A stretch of DNA of 33,751 nucleotides, taken from the IMG/VR virus record IMGVR_UViG_3300035199_000282, positions 1 through 33,751 of that record. The stretch is one strand, 5' to 3'. Every line of letters begins with the position of its first letter. The stretch's first letter is position 1. This stretch comes from a virus. The position numbers were made by a program, and so were the translations under genes. Positions 16,365 to 23,386 of the stretch are shown here, in pieces. Under the pieces are notes generated by a model that had not been told where the DNA came from, searched no databases, and saw only the letters and a list, made by a program, of their open reading frames with translations.

Positions 16365-17154
16365 GAAACCAACAGGACACCCGAACGTCGCGGCCGCTAT
16401 TGCGGCGGCCCAGGCCAGAATGTCGAACGCCGCCAAGGACGCGACCAATTCGCATTTCAAAAAGCAGTACGCCAGCCTGGCGGCGATCCGGAATATCGTG
16501 ATCCCAGCCTTCGCCGCCGAGGGTGTCGCCGTTCTTCAACCCATAGAGGGCGAAGCCGGCGAGGCCAGGGTCCGGACGCTCCTCTTGTGGGGCGACCAGG
16601 TGATCGAATCTGGCAATTGCTCGATCCCGATCGGAGGCGGTCGAAACGCGGCCCAGGACGTGGGATCGATTGCCACGTATCTGCGCCGCTACCAACTGGC
16701 CGCAGTCGGAGGTATCGCCCAGGAGGACGACGACGCCGAGGGGATCGAGCCTCCACAGAAGAAACGCCGCCAGGAGGCTCCACAGCGCGTTCCGGCCGCC
16801 CAGGGGTACAACGACGCCCCGGCGCAGACAAAACCCGCGACAGCGCCAGCCAGGGACCGCGGCGGGGGTATTTCGTGGGCCATGACTCCCTGTCCCAGAT
16901 GTGGGGCGAAGGTGTACGACAACCGGAACGACTCCGGGCCTACCCTGTTCAAATGTGCGAGCGGCGCCGAGTGTCCAGGCGGAAAGGGCCGGTACGGCTG
17001 GGCCGAGTTCGACGATCCGACCTGGGACGACAAACAACAGGCCGGTCGGTCGGCCGATGCCAACGACGCCGCCGGATCACAAACGGCGAACGGCGATCCG
17101 ATGGCCGACGCCGAACGCCCGCCGGCTCCTGGCGAGGGTGAAATTCCATTCTGA
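16351..17154 (+). CDS. erf: ERF-family ssDNA annealing recombinase with zinc ribbon
   Basis: 267 aa. Residues about 11-125 match ERF-type annealing proteins (NAAKDATNSHFKKQYASLA, IVIPAFAAEGVAVLQPI, GRNAAQDVGSIATYLRRYQL). After a linker, a zinc ribbon has C181-x2-C184 ... C202-x5-C208 (CPRCGAKVYDNR). The last residues, GEGEIPF, resemble the conserved D-D-I-P-F tip of SSB proteins that binds repair partners. It should anneal complementary single strands during phage recombination, near Gp157 and RusA genes. No separate SSB gene is visible, so the tip may recruit host proteins. Ribosome site: GGGGG about 7 bases upstream. Confidence 0.85.
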   Translation: MPPAKKPTGHPNVAAAIAAAQARMSNAAKDATNSHFKKQYASLAAIRNIVIPAFAAEGVAVLQPIEGEAGEARVRTLLLWGDQVIESGNCSIPIGGGRNAAQDVGSIATYLRRYQLAAVGGIAQEDDDAEGIEPPQKKRRQEAPQRVPAAQGYNDAPAQTKPATAPARDRGGGISWAMTPCPRCGAKVYDNRNDSGPTLFKCASGAECPGGKGRYGWAEFDDPTWDDKQQAGRSADANDAAGSQTANGDPMADAERPPAPGEGEIPF

Positions 17155-17162
17155 TCCCCCGG

Positions 17163-17215
17163 CCTGGGCAAGCCGTGAAACTGCCCCCTCTTTCCGACCT
17201 GGGCAAGCCGTGAAA
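17163..17215 (+). repeat. Two 18-bp direct repeats, 35 bp apart
   Basis: CCTGGGCAAGCCGTGAAA at 17163-17180 and 17198-17215, in the short gap between the ERF and Gp157 genes. The start-to-start distance is 35 bp. Such direct repeats fit a regulatory operator or a replication iteron; the neighbourhood is a recombination/replication cluster. No protein can be assigned. Confidence 0.6.
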
Positions 17216-17224
17216 AGGCCCGCC

Positions 17225-17248
17225 ACAACCAACAACAGGAGGCCTACC
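17225..17248 (+). repeat. Short CA-rich leader with AGGAGG site
   Basis: ACAACCAACAACAGGAGGCC then TACC and ATG 17249. It is the minimal member of the recurrent leader family with a near-consensus ribosome site, and it decides the start of the Gp157-like gene, whose frame is open further upstream. Confidence 0.7.
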
Positions 17249-17884
17249 ATGGCCACAGAAACGAACGAAACCACAGCTGAAGCCAACCCGAACCCGAAAC
17301 CCAAACGGGTCCACGTTTCGCGGTCCTGGGAGTTGCTGTCGATCGCCTACGGAATCACGGGCGAACTGATGGAACGCGAGGGCGTCACGGACGACGACCT
17401 GGAGGCCAGGATCGACCAGTTCCTGGAGGACGCCGACAACAAACTGAACGCGCACCGATACATGCGAGCCTCCGCGGCGTCGACGTCCCGGATGATTCGC
17501 GACGAGGCCGCCCGCCTGGTCGCTGTGGCGCGGAAGCTGGACAAAGTCGCGGAGCGATGCAACCGCGGCGCCCAAATGGTCCTGGAGGCCAGGGTCGAGG
17601 CGACGTCCTGGGAAGAGGGCCGGAAGCTGGAAAGCGTCGACGGCGTCGTGTACCTGAGCAAACGCCAGGCCCTGGAGATCGACGACGACAGCGAACTGCT
17701 GGCGCTGCTGTCTGGGACCCACTTTGTCAAGGTGAAGGAAAGCCTGGACAAGACCGCGATCACAGCAGCCGTCAAAGCGAACGACAGGAAGTTCGCGGAA
17801 CTGGCGAACGGGCTGGCCCGTATGGTCGACAAGACTTCGATCACCTGGGCCGGGCCAAAGCAGACAGGGGAGGGTGACGCATGA
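17249..17884 (+). CDS. Siphovirus Gp157-like protein
   Basis: 211 aa. A long helical middle (residues about 58-110, with MIRDEAARLVAVARKLDKVA) and a C-terminal beta-type unit (VYLSKRQALEIDDDSELLAL, KESLDKTAITAAVKAN) follow the pattern of phage Gp157-family proteins, which usually lie next to single-strand annealing genes. The exact job of the family is unsettled; it is associated with recombination and resistance. Strong ribosome site at AGGAGG (17237-17242). Ends with ATGA overlap. Confidence 0.75.
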   Translation: MATETNETTAEANPNPKPKRVHVSRSWELLSIAYGITGELMEREGVTDDDLEARIDQFLEDADNKLNAHRYMRASAASTSRMIRDEAARLVAVARKLDKVAERCNRGAQMVLEARVEATSWEEGRKLESVDGVVYLSKRQALEIDDDSELLALLSGTHFVKVKESLDKTAITAAVKANDRKFAELANGLARMVDKTSITWAGPKQTGEGDA

Positions 17885-18198
17885 GCCCGAAACACACGGC
17901 CCGACCGGGCCTTTCTGGAGTTCAGCGACAGAACCACGACTGGATCCTGTCCTGTGGCTGTGGCTGTGGTGTCGAGTTCAGGACCCGGACCTCGAACTAC
18001 ACACAGCGAACGAACCCGGACACGGGCCGGACGAACCACGGATTCGACAAAGTCACCCGCGCCGACGCCTACGACTTGGCCAAGGCGACCGGCTGGGCGT
18101 TGCGGAAATACCGCCACGCCTGGCAGGAACGGAACCCGGCGGGCGCTGTGGTCGACCACACCGCGACCCGGGCCTGTCTGGTGTCTCCGACATGCTGA
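17881..18198 (+). CDS. Small Cys-rich early protein
   Basis: 105 aa, unrecognised. Contains a Cys cluster (SCGCGCGVEF near residues 24-33), and two more Cys near the end (ACLVSPTC), so it may bind metal. It lies between Gp157-like and RusA genes with 4-base and 7-base overlaps, so it is almost certainly translated with them. The Asn/Arg-rich middle (NYTQRTNPDTGRTNHGF) is unusual. Confidence 0.65.
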   Translation: MSPKHTARPGLSGVQRQNHDWILSCGCGCGVEFRTRTSNYTQRTNPDTGRTNHGFDKVTRADAYDLAKATGWALRKYRHAWQERNPAGAVVDHTATRACLVSPTC

Positions 18199-18821
18199 AA
18201 ACACGGAAGGAAAAACCCGGCGCCGGTATGACCTCCGACGCCGGGCACAACCAACAGGGGTCCAAACAGGGCGACCCAGGGGATCAAACGATCCAAGGTG
18301 AGGATATCACGGCCTGGACGCTTCGCCACGCTTTGACGGTTCCTGGTGAACCAGTCGGAAAGGCCAGGCCACGGTTCAACCGACGAACAGGCCAGCCATA
18401 CACGCCGCCAAAAACGGTCGAATTCGAACGCCGGATCGCGTGGCTCTGTCCGCTTCGCCCCGTGGAAGGTCCGGTCAGGGTCGAGATCCTGGCCGTGTTC
18501 ACCAGGCCGCAACGCCTGAACCGAAAGGCCGACCCGCCGGGCCTGCTCCCCTACGCGGGCCGGAACGACCTGGACAACGTGATCAAGGCGGCCAACGACG
18601 GCCTCCAGGGCCGGGCGTTCCACAACGATCGCCAGGTGGTCGACATAGTCGGCCGCGCCAGGTACGCGGAAAAGGGCGGAAAGCCGCGCCTGCAGATCGA
18701 GGTCTACGAACTGCAACCCACAACCAACCAACCAACCCACAAACAGGAAACAGAACCGAATGACACAGCCGACGATCTGGCATCCAGCGCCGCGGGGCCT
18801 GGTAATAGCCGCAGCAACTGA
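18192..18821 (+). CDS. rusA: RusA-family Holliday junction resolvase
   Basis: 209 aa from ATG 18192. The fold core starts near residue 42 (WTLRHALTVPGEPVGKARPRF), followed by TPPKT and the metal-binding acidic cluster NDLDN (about 125-129), and by HNDRQVVDI (about 144-152), with Asp 126, 128 and 146 as likely catalytic residues. It should cut Holliday junctions made by ERF-mediated annealing. The N-terminal 40 residues are not part of the family; internal starts at ATG 18228 or GTG 18299 would remove them. The C-terminus runs through an AACC tract and overlaps the next gene by 62 bases, about 35 residues longer than the family normally needs. Confidence 0.85.
   Translation: MLKTRKEKPGAGMTSDAGHNQQGSKQGDPGDQTIQGEDITAWTLRHALTVPGEPVGKARPRFNRRTGQPYTPPKTVEFERRIAWLCPLRPVEGPVRVEILAVFTRPQRLNRKADPPGLLPYAGRNDLDNVIKAANDGLQGRAFHNDRQVVDIVGRARYAEKGGKPRLQIEVYELQPTTNQPTHKQETEPNDTADDLASSAAGPGNSRSN
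18716..18759 (+). repeat. AACC-repeat leader, 4 units, inside the RusA coding end
   Basis: AACC units at 18722-18737 followed by CCACAAACAGGAAACAGAACCGA before ATG 18760. This leader overlaps the RusA C-terminus, which reads NQPT in frame. The ribosome site is weak (AGGAAA). Confidence 0.8.
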
Positions 18822-19212
18822 ACGATGGACCCGCGACCGCCCAGCGCCCGACCTGGTCGTGTACCTGTGGACCTGGTCACAGTACGACGACGGAGAACGG
18901 CCCACCCGCCGACAACTGGCCAGGCTGTTCGGGTGGACAGAACACCACGCCCGGACGCTCCTGGCTCGCGTCAGGGCCGACCACGCGGCCTGGCTCGAAG
19001 CGCACCCGCCCACGTTGAAACAGGGCCACCGCCCAAACAGTCCCTGGAACGACGAGGACTTACCGCCGCCCGCCGCCCAGATTCGCCCCGGATTCGCCGC
19101 GATCCGCCCGATCGCGGGCGCGTCCTCACAACACAACACACACACACGACAGGACCAGGTACCGGACCAGGTCCTGTCCGGAGGGGGTAGATCATGGCAT
19201 CCGAAGCCGTAG
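18760..19212 (+). CDS. Helix-turn-helix replication protein candidate
   Basis: 150 aa. Residues about 26-75 (PDLVVYLWTWSQYDDGERPTRRQLARLFGWTEHHARTLLARV) are a winged-helix/HTH unit as found in phage replication initiators or primosomal proteins (DnaD-like region). The rest is Pro- and Asn-rich and disordered. It precedes the helicase-loader-like gene, so a role in origin binding is an inference. It overlaps the RusA gene upstream (start inside) and the loader gene downstream (19 bases). Confidence 0.6.
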   Translation: MTQPTIWHPAPRGLVIAAATERWTRDRPAPDLVVYLWTWSQYDDGERPTRRQLARLFGWTEHHARTLLARVRADHAAWLEAHPPTLKQGHRPNSPWNDEDLPPPAAQIRPGFAAIRPIAGASSQHNTHTRQDQVPDQVLSGGGRSWHPKP

Positions 19213-19808
19213 TCCTGCGAACGCTCCAGGCAATTGCAAACATGTTCAATAAGGGATCCTGGTGGGTCCAGGACTCGACCAAAATGTGGATCCTCCAACT
19301 GGAGGACGTCGACGATCAGGAACTGATCCAGGGCACGAAGGACTGTCTACGGAAGGCGAAAAAGCTGCCAACTGTCGCGAACCTGCGGGAGATCATAGAG
19401 GCCAGACCAGGGGCCAGCCTGGGCCAGCCCCTGGACCGCGAGGGCTGTGACGCTTGCGGGCGTACAGGGTGTCGGGAAATGGCCCGCTGGTACATGAGCC
19501 GCGGAACGCTGGTCGCGTATTCTGCCGTCGCCGCCTGTGACTGTGTGAAGGGCCAGCGCCTGGCGACTGGAGCGTTCCACGACTGGCGCCGCGTCCTGGC
19601 AGCCTGGGAGGCTGACCCCTGGACCGCCAAGGACTCCGAGGACCGCCCGATCGTGTTCTACGGAACACACAAGGACCCGCGACTGTCTGACGCTCAGAAG
19701 CTGACACCGGACGCCCTGGCCGACCGCCAGGCCCGCCGGACAGCCGCCGAGGCCGCCGCCATCACGACCGGAACCTTTCGACGTGTCGGAAAACCCAGAC
19801 CACAGTAG
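19194..19808 (+). CDS. Helicase-loader-like protein (G39P-type N-terminus) with Cys cluster
   Basis: 204 aa. The first 70 residues (VQDSTKMWILQLEDVDDQEL, then LRKAKKLPTVANLREIIEA) match the pattern of helicase loader/inhibitor N-domains of the G39P family: W...L.D.D...L..A.......LPT....L..I. A Cys cluster (CDACGRTGC, about 85-93, and CDC about 118-120) may bind zinc. The C-terminus is charged and helical. It probably loads the host replicative helicase on phage DNA (inference). GGAGGGGG just upstream. Confidence 0.55.
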   Translation: MASEAVVLRTLQAIANMFNKGSWWVQDSTKMWILQLEDVDDQELIQGTKDCLRKAKKLPTVANLREIIEARPGASLGQPLDREGCDACGRTGCREMARWYMSRGTLVAYSAVAACDCVKGQRLATGAFHDWRRVLAAWEADPWTAKDSEDRPIVFYGTHKDPRLSDAQKLTPDALADRQARRTAAEAAAITTGTFRRVGKPRPQ

Positions 19809-19817
19809 GAACGATCC

Positions 19818-20018
19818 ATGCCCCTGTACGAGTACCGCTGTCCATCCTGTGGCCATGAATGCGAACGACTCCAGCGCCTGGACGCGCCGGCGCCTCCGTG
19901 TCCAAAATGCCCAACGGACACAGACCAGGAACCGGAAGCCATGATCCGCCGGATCTCCGTGTCGTCGTTCCAGTTGAAGGGCTCCGGCTGGGCCTTCGAC
20001 GGGTACAAATCAGGGTGA
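19818..20018 (+). CDS. FmdB-family zinc ribbon protein
   Basis: 66 aa. Matches the FmdB putative regulatory family: MPLYEYRCPSCGHE with C8-x2-C11, then a C28-x2-C31 pair, and the C-terminal phrase FQLKGSGW. FmdB proteins are small zinc ribbons found widely in bacteria, function poorly understood, possibly nucleic-acid or transcription related. Its presence at the end of the early region of a phage is notable. AGGA at 19807-19810; ATG 19818. Confidence 0.85.
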   Translation: MPLYEYRCPSCGHECERLQRLDAPAPPCPKCPTDTDQEPEAMIRRISVSSFQLKGSGWAFDGYKSG

Positions 20019-20109
20019 ACGCCTGTCCAGTGCGCAAACGCCAGGTCCAGCAAACCAGGCGCCGTACCCTGCACGGGTGTTCAGTGTTCCGCAGCTGTGA
20101 CTTTCCACG

Positions 20110-20134
20110 GACCCGGACAGAATAGGACCGGGTC
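20110..20134 (+). other. Perfect 7-bp stem-loop
   Basis: GACCCGG (20110-20116) and CCGGGTC (20128-20134) form a perfect stem with an 11-base loop. It is followed by no T-run, so a classical terminator is uncertain; it may be part of a processing or packaging site. Confidence 0.6.
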
Positions 20135-20146
20135 GAACCTCTCCGG

Positions 20147-20199
20147 CGTCCTGGTCATCACGCCCGCAGCATGGCGGGATCCCACCGATGACCAGGGCG
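20147..20199 (+). other. Nested 13-bp plus 5-bp stem-loop
   Basis: CGTCCTGGTCATC (20147-20159) pairs with GATGACCAGGGCG (20187-20199), 13 pairs with one G-U. Inside, CCCGC (20163-20167) pairs with GCGGG (20174-20178). No T-tract follows. Position directly before the small terminase gene fits a packaging (cos/pac) element; an early-region terminator is the alternative. Confidence 0.6.
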
Positions 20200-20210
20200 T
20201 TCGGCTGGGC

Positions 20211-20239
20211 TCGCCTGGACGGGTGGGAGTTGCTATATT
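20211..20239 (+). promoter_or_regulatory. Promoter P2, leaderless
   Basis: -10 box TATATT (20234-20239) lies six bases before ATG 20246, placing the predicted +1 on the A of the start codon. A weak -35 (TCGCCT, 20211-20216, spacing 17) is possible. No ribosome site lies at proper distance, so the small terminase mRNA may be leaderless. Confidence 0.55.
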
Positions 20240-20245
20240 CCCTGC

Positions 20246-20758
20246 ATGAGTAGCAACAGGTCAGGACGGAAACACAGCGCCGAACAGGTCCAGCAGCGGC
20301 GAGACGTGATCGAGGAGTGCTTGACCCGCGGGGACTGGACCCTTCGCCGACAGGCCCAGGTGGCCGCGTCGTACAACGTGACCGCCAGCCAGGTCCGGAA
20401 GGACGCCTGCCTGATCCGGCGGGCCTGGGCCAGCCAGGACCAGGAGCAGAGCCACGAGGAGATCCGGAGCGACTGGCGCCAGCGGGTCCACAAGGCGATC
20501 CGGGAGGCGTCTGAGTCGGGCCATACACACACCGTCGCGAAGCTGCTGGCCACGGAGGCCCGCGTCCTGGGCCTGGAGGCTCCACAGGTGGTCGAGGTGT
20601 CCCACACTGTCCACACAATACAGGACGCCCCACGGCTGGCCCTGGACGTCCTCCGGGCGCTCCCGATGGCCTGCGACCTTCTGGGCATCGAACCGGCCGA
20701 CCTACCGATCATTGACGTCGACACACTGGAGATCGAGCACCATGAAAACCACGAATGA
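20246..20758 (+). CDS. terS: Small terminase subunit
   Basis: 170 aa. N-terminal HTH (DVIEECLTRGDWTLRRQAQVAASYNVTASQVRKDACLI), then a helical oligomerisation region and an acidic C-terminal tail (DVDTLEIEHHENHE). Position before terminase genes and preceded by a structured junction supports a DNA-recognising small terminase, which selects the phage genome for packaging. The ATG follows promoter P2 directly. It overlaps the methyltransferase gene by 17 bases. Confidence 0.65.
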   Translation: MSSNRSGRKHSAEQVQQRRDVIEECLTRGDWTLRRQAQVAASYNVTASQVRKDACLIRRAWASQDQEQSHEEIRSDWRQRVHKAIREASESGHTHTVAKLLATEARVLGLEAPQVVEVSHTVHTIQDAPRLALDVLRALPMACDLLGIEPADLPIIDVDTLEIEHHENHE

Positions 20759-21953
20759 ACCCGCCGCCGTATGGATGGCCACCGACACCCTCCGGCCCTG
20801 GCGTGGCAACCCGCGCGACAACGACGACGCCGTGCCAGGTGTCGCCGACTCGATCAAGCGGTTCGGGTTCGCCGCGCCGATCATCGCTCGACCACAGGGC
20901 GACGGGTTCGAGGTCATCGCCGGACACACCCGGCTGAAGGCCGCCCAGCGCCTGGGCCTGGACCGTGTCCCGGTTCGGGTCATGGACCTCGACCCAGGGG
21001 ACGCGAAGCTGCTGGCCCTGGCCGACAACCGGGTAGGCGAGATCGCCACCTGGTCGGACGACCTGGGCGACCTGCTCCGGGAACTCGACGGCGATGGCCT
21101 GGACCTGGCTGGGCTGGGTTGGTCCGACGTCGAGTTGGCCGACCTGCTCGCGCCGCCCGTGTTCGAGCCGCTACCCGGCGACGACGACGCCCCGGACCTG
21201 GAGGACGAGGCCGACAGCGAGCGCGGCCAGGTCTACCAGTGCGGCCCGCATCTGGTGATCTGCGGCGACTCCATGGATCCGGACCTGTGGGCCGACCACC
21301 CGATCGACATCCTGCTGACTGACCCGCCCTACTGCTCCGGAGGCAAACAGGAGGCCGCCCGGACGATCGGATCTGTGGGCCGGTCGTCGCAGGGCTGGCG
21401 GGACGTCGAGCGGGACAACCTGACCAGCGACGGCCTGTCGGCGCTCCTGGGCCGTGTAGTGGGCAACGTGGCCGCCCGGCGGGTCGCTTACGTGTTTACG
21501 GACTGGCGGCAACTCCAGAACGTCCGGCGAACCGTCGAACCGCTGGGATACACCTACCGGTCGCTGGTCGTGTGGGACAAGCAGGGCGGCGGGATGGGCT
21601 GGCCATTCATGCACAGCTACGAACTGGTCTACTGCGGGATCCGTGAATGGAGCCAGAGCCGGGACGGCGGCGGGTGCCTTATGGACATCCAGCGGTATCC
21701 CAGGACCGGGAACAAACAGCACACGACCCAGAAGCCGGTCGAACTGATCCAGACCCTGATCGAAGCCACGCCCGGCGATGTCGTCGGCGACCCGTTCGGC
21801 GGGTCCGGGACCACCCTGATCGCCGCGGCCATGGCGAACCGCCGGGCCGTGATCTGTGAATACGATCCGCGGTACGTGGACGTCATCCGGCGCCGCTGGA
21901 CGACCTGGGCCAAGGGCCGAGGCCTGGAGCCTGGACCGGGCGGCCTGGAGTGA
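20742..21953 (+). CDS. ParB-domain plus DNA methyltransferase
   Basis: 403 aa from ATG 20742. The first 150 residues are a ParB-like nuclease domain (NDDAVPGVADSIKRFGF, AGHTRLKAAQRLGL at about 61-74). Then an N4-cytosine/N6-adenine methyltransferase with motif IV LTDPPYCSGG (about 191-200) and motif I GDPFGGSGTT (about 349-358), the order of class beta enzymes. It modifies phage DNA; the target site is unknown. Unusually, it lies between the terminase subunits, overlapping the small one by 17 bases and the large one by GTGA. Confidence 0.85.
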   Translation: MKTTNEPAAVWMATDTLRPWRGNPRDNDDAVPGVADSIKRFGFAAPIIARPQGDGFEVIAGHTRLKAAQRLGLDRVPVRVMDLDPGDAKLLALADNRVGEIATWSDDLGDLLRELDGDGLDLAGLGWSDVELADLLAPPVFEPLPGDDDAPDLEDEADSERGQVYQCGPHLVICGDSMDPDLWADHPIDILLTDPPYCSGGKQEAARTIGSVGRSSQGWRDVERDNLTSDGLSALLGRVVGNVAARRVAYVFTDWRQLQNVRRTVEPLGYTYRSLVVWDKQGGGMGWPFMHSYELVYCGIREWSQSRDGGGCLMDIQRYPRTGNKQHTTQKPVELIQTLIEATPGDVVGDPFGGSGTTLIAAAMANRRAVICEYDPRYVDVIRRRWTTWAKGRGLEPGPGGLE

Positions 21954-23314
21954 CCGCCGCCGCCCAGGAGCAGGCCGGATCCGGCGGCGCTCTGCTCGCC
22001 TTGCAACGGGACCACCCGCTGGCCTTCGCCAAGCTGTGGCACCGGGACGAGCCACGGACCAGCCAGCGCCGGGCGTTCCAGAACCTGGGCGACATTTTCA
22101 CGATCATTTGTGGCGGCAATCGGTCAGGCAAGACCGCCGGCTGTGGCCAGTACATTGCCGCCTGCATGCACGGCCGATCGCACCCTGACGCCCGCGCCTG
22201 GTGCCGGGCCAACGGCATCCCGCTGTCGGCGCTACCGGCCCGGCCTGGTGTCTGCTGGGCCGTGGCCCTGGACTCCAGCGACAGCCGCGAGTACCTACGG
22301 CCGGCGCTCGAGCAGTACCTCCCACCGTCGGCCAAGTGGCGCAACCGGTTTGGCTTCGGACAGGCAGAGGTCGAGATCCCTGGCCTGGGACGCTGTGTAT
22401 TCAAGGCCGTGTCGGAGGGCCGGGACGGGTTCCAAGGAACGGCGATCGACAGGTGCTGGTTCGACGAGGAGCCGCCCGATCGCAGCGTCGTAAATGAAGC
22501 GATCATGCGAACTGCCGACCGCCGTGGATCCGTCATTTTTTCACTCACACCACTACGCGGCAAAACCTGGATCTACGATCGCTGGATCGCCCAGCCGCCG
22601 GACGACACCCGCGTTCACTGGCTCCACGGCGAGGACAATCCACACGTCCCAGCCGACGCCCTGGCGGCCGTCCTGGCCCAGTACGGCCCACACGAACGGG
22701 CGGCCAGGGCTCGCGGAGAATGGACCGCCCTGGAGGGCCGGATCTACTCCGAGTTCAGCAGGGCGACACACGTGATCCCGACCGCCGAGATCGAGCCGGG
22801 ATCGCCTATCTGGATCGGCGTGGATTTCGGCACCCGGGCGCCGTTCGCCGCGGTCGTCTGCACGGTGACCGGGGACGACGTCCTGACCGTGATCGACGAG
22901 CATTACCAGGCGGGCGAAACGCTGGCAGTTCACGCGGCCAAGCTGAAACAGTTGATCGAGCGGTACGGCGAGCCAGAGTGGATCGTCTGCGACCCGGCCG
23001 ACCGCGGCGCCCGGCTGGCCCTGATGCGGGAGCACGGGATCCCGAACGTAGGGGCCAGGAAGGGGCCGTCGTCTGTCATGCGCGGGATCGGGGCGGTCGC
23101 GGAGCGTATGGCCTTCGATGTCGAGGGCCGGCCGCACCTGGTGATCATGGATCGCTGTCGGAACCTGATCGCCGAGATCGAGTCCTACACCTGGGACGCC
23201 CGCGGCCACGGCGAGCCACGCGATCGACCTGCCGATCGCCAACGCGACCACGCCTGCGACGCGCTCCGCTATTTGGTTTCAAAGTTGGCCGTCTCCACAA
23301 TGGCGATCGGCTGA
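21950..23314 (+). CDS. terL: Large terminase subunit (ATPase and nuclease)
   Basis: 454 aa, GTG start in a GTGA overlap. Walker A GGNRSGKT (55-62), Walker B-like RCWFDEEPP (about 167-175), and RNase H-like nuclease residues: IGVDFGTR (about 288-295), VCDPADRG (about 346), and RDHACDALRY (about 433). It pumps DNA into the prohead and cuts it. Length is slightly below average but contains all motifs. Confidence 0.93.
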   Translation: MTAAAQEQAGSGGALLALQRDHPLAFAKLWHRDEPRTSQRRAFQNLGDIFTIICGGNRSGKTAGCGQYIAACMHGRSHPDARAWCRANGIPLSALPARPGVCWAVALDSSDSREYLRPALEQYLPPSAKWRNRFGFGQAEVEIPGLGRCVFKAVSEGRDGFQGTAIDRCWFDEEPPDRSVVNEAIMRTADRRGSVIFSLTPLRGKTWIYDRWIAQPPDDTRVHWLHGEDNPHVPADALAAVLAQYGPHERAARARGEWTALEGRIYSEFSRATHVIPTAEIEPGSPIWIGVDFGTRAPFAAVVCTVTGDDVLTVIDEHYQAGETLAVHAAKLKQLIERYGEPEWIVCDPADRGARLALMREHGIPNVGARKGPSSVMRGIGAVAERMAFDVEGRPHLVIMDRCRNLIAEIESYTWDARGHGEPRDRPADRQRDHACDALRYLVSKLAVSTMAIG

Positions 23315-23351
23315 CGCGGGACCGGCGCTGGTTCCGTTCCTGGTAGGGGGA

Positions 23352-23380
23352 TTGCCGGGTGTCTCCTGGTGCGCTATCGT
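23352..23380 (+). promoter_or_regulatory. Promoter P3, leaderless
   Basis: TTGCCG (23352-23357), 17 bases, then TATCGT (23375-23380). The ATG at 23387 begins six bases after the -10 box, exactly where +1 is expected. The region GCTATNNTCC.T.CATG is shared with promoter P2 at the same spacing. No ribosome site precedes this ATG. Confidence 0.6.
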
Positions 23381-23386
23381 CCTTTC

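Larger units (their letters stand above)
20019..20245 (+). other. Non-coding junction before the terminase genes
   Basis: 227 bases holding two stem-loops (20110-20134 and 20147-20199) and promoter P2. No gene seen. This is the end of the early module and the start of packaging genes, the place where a packaging recognition site is often found. Confidence 0.6.
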
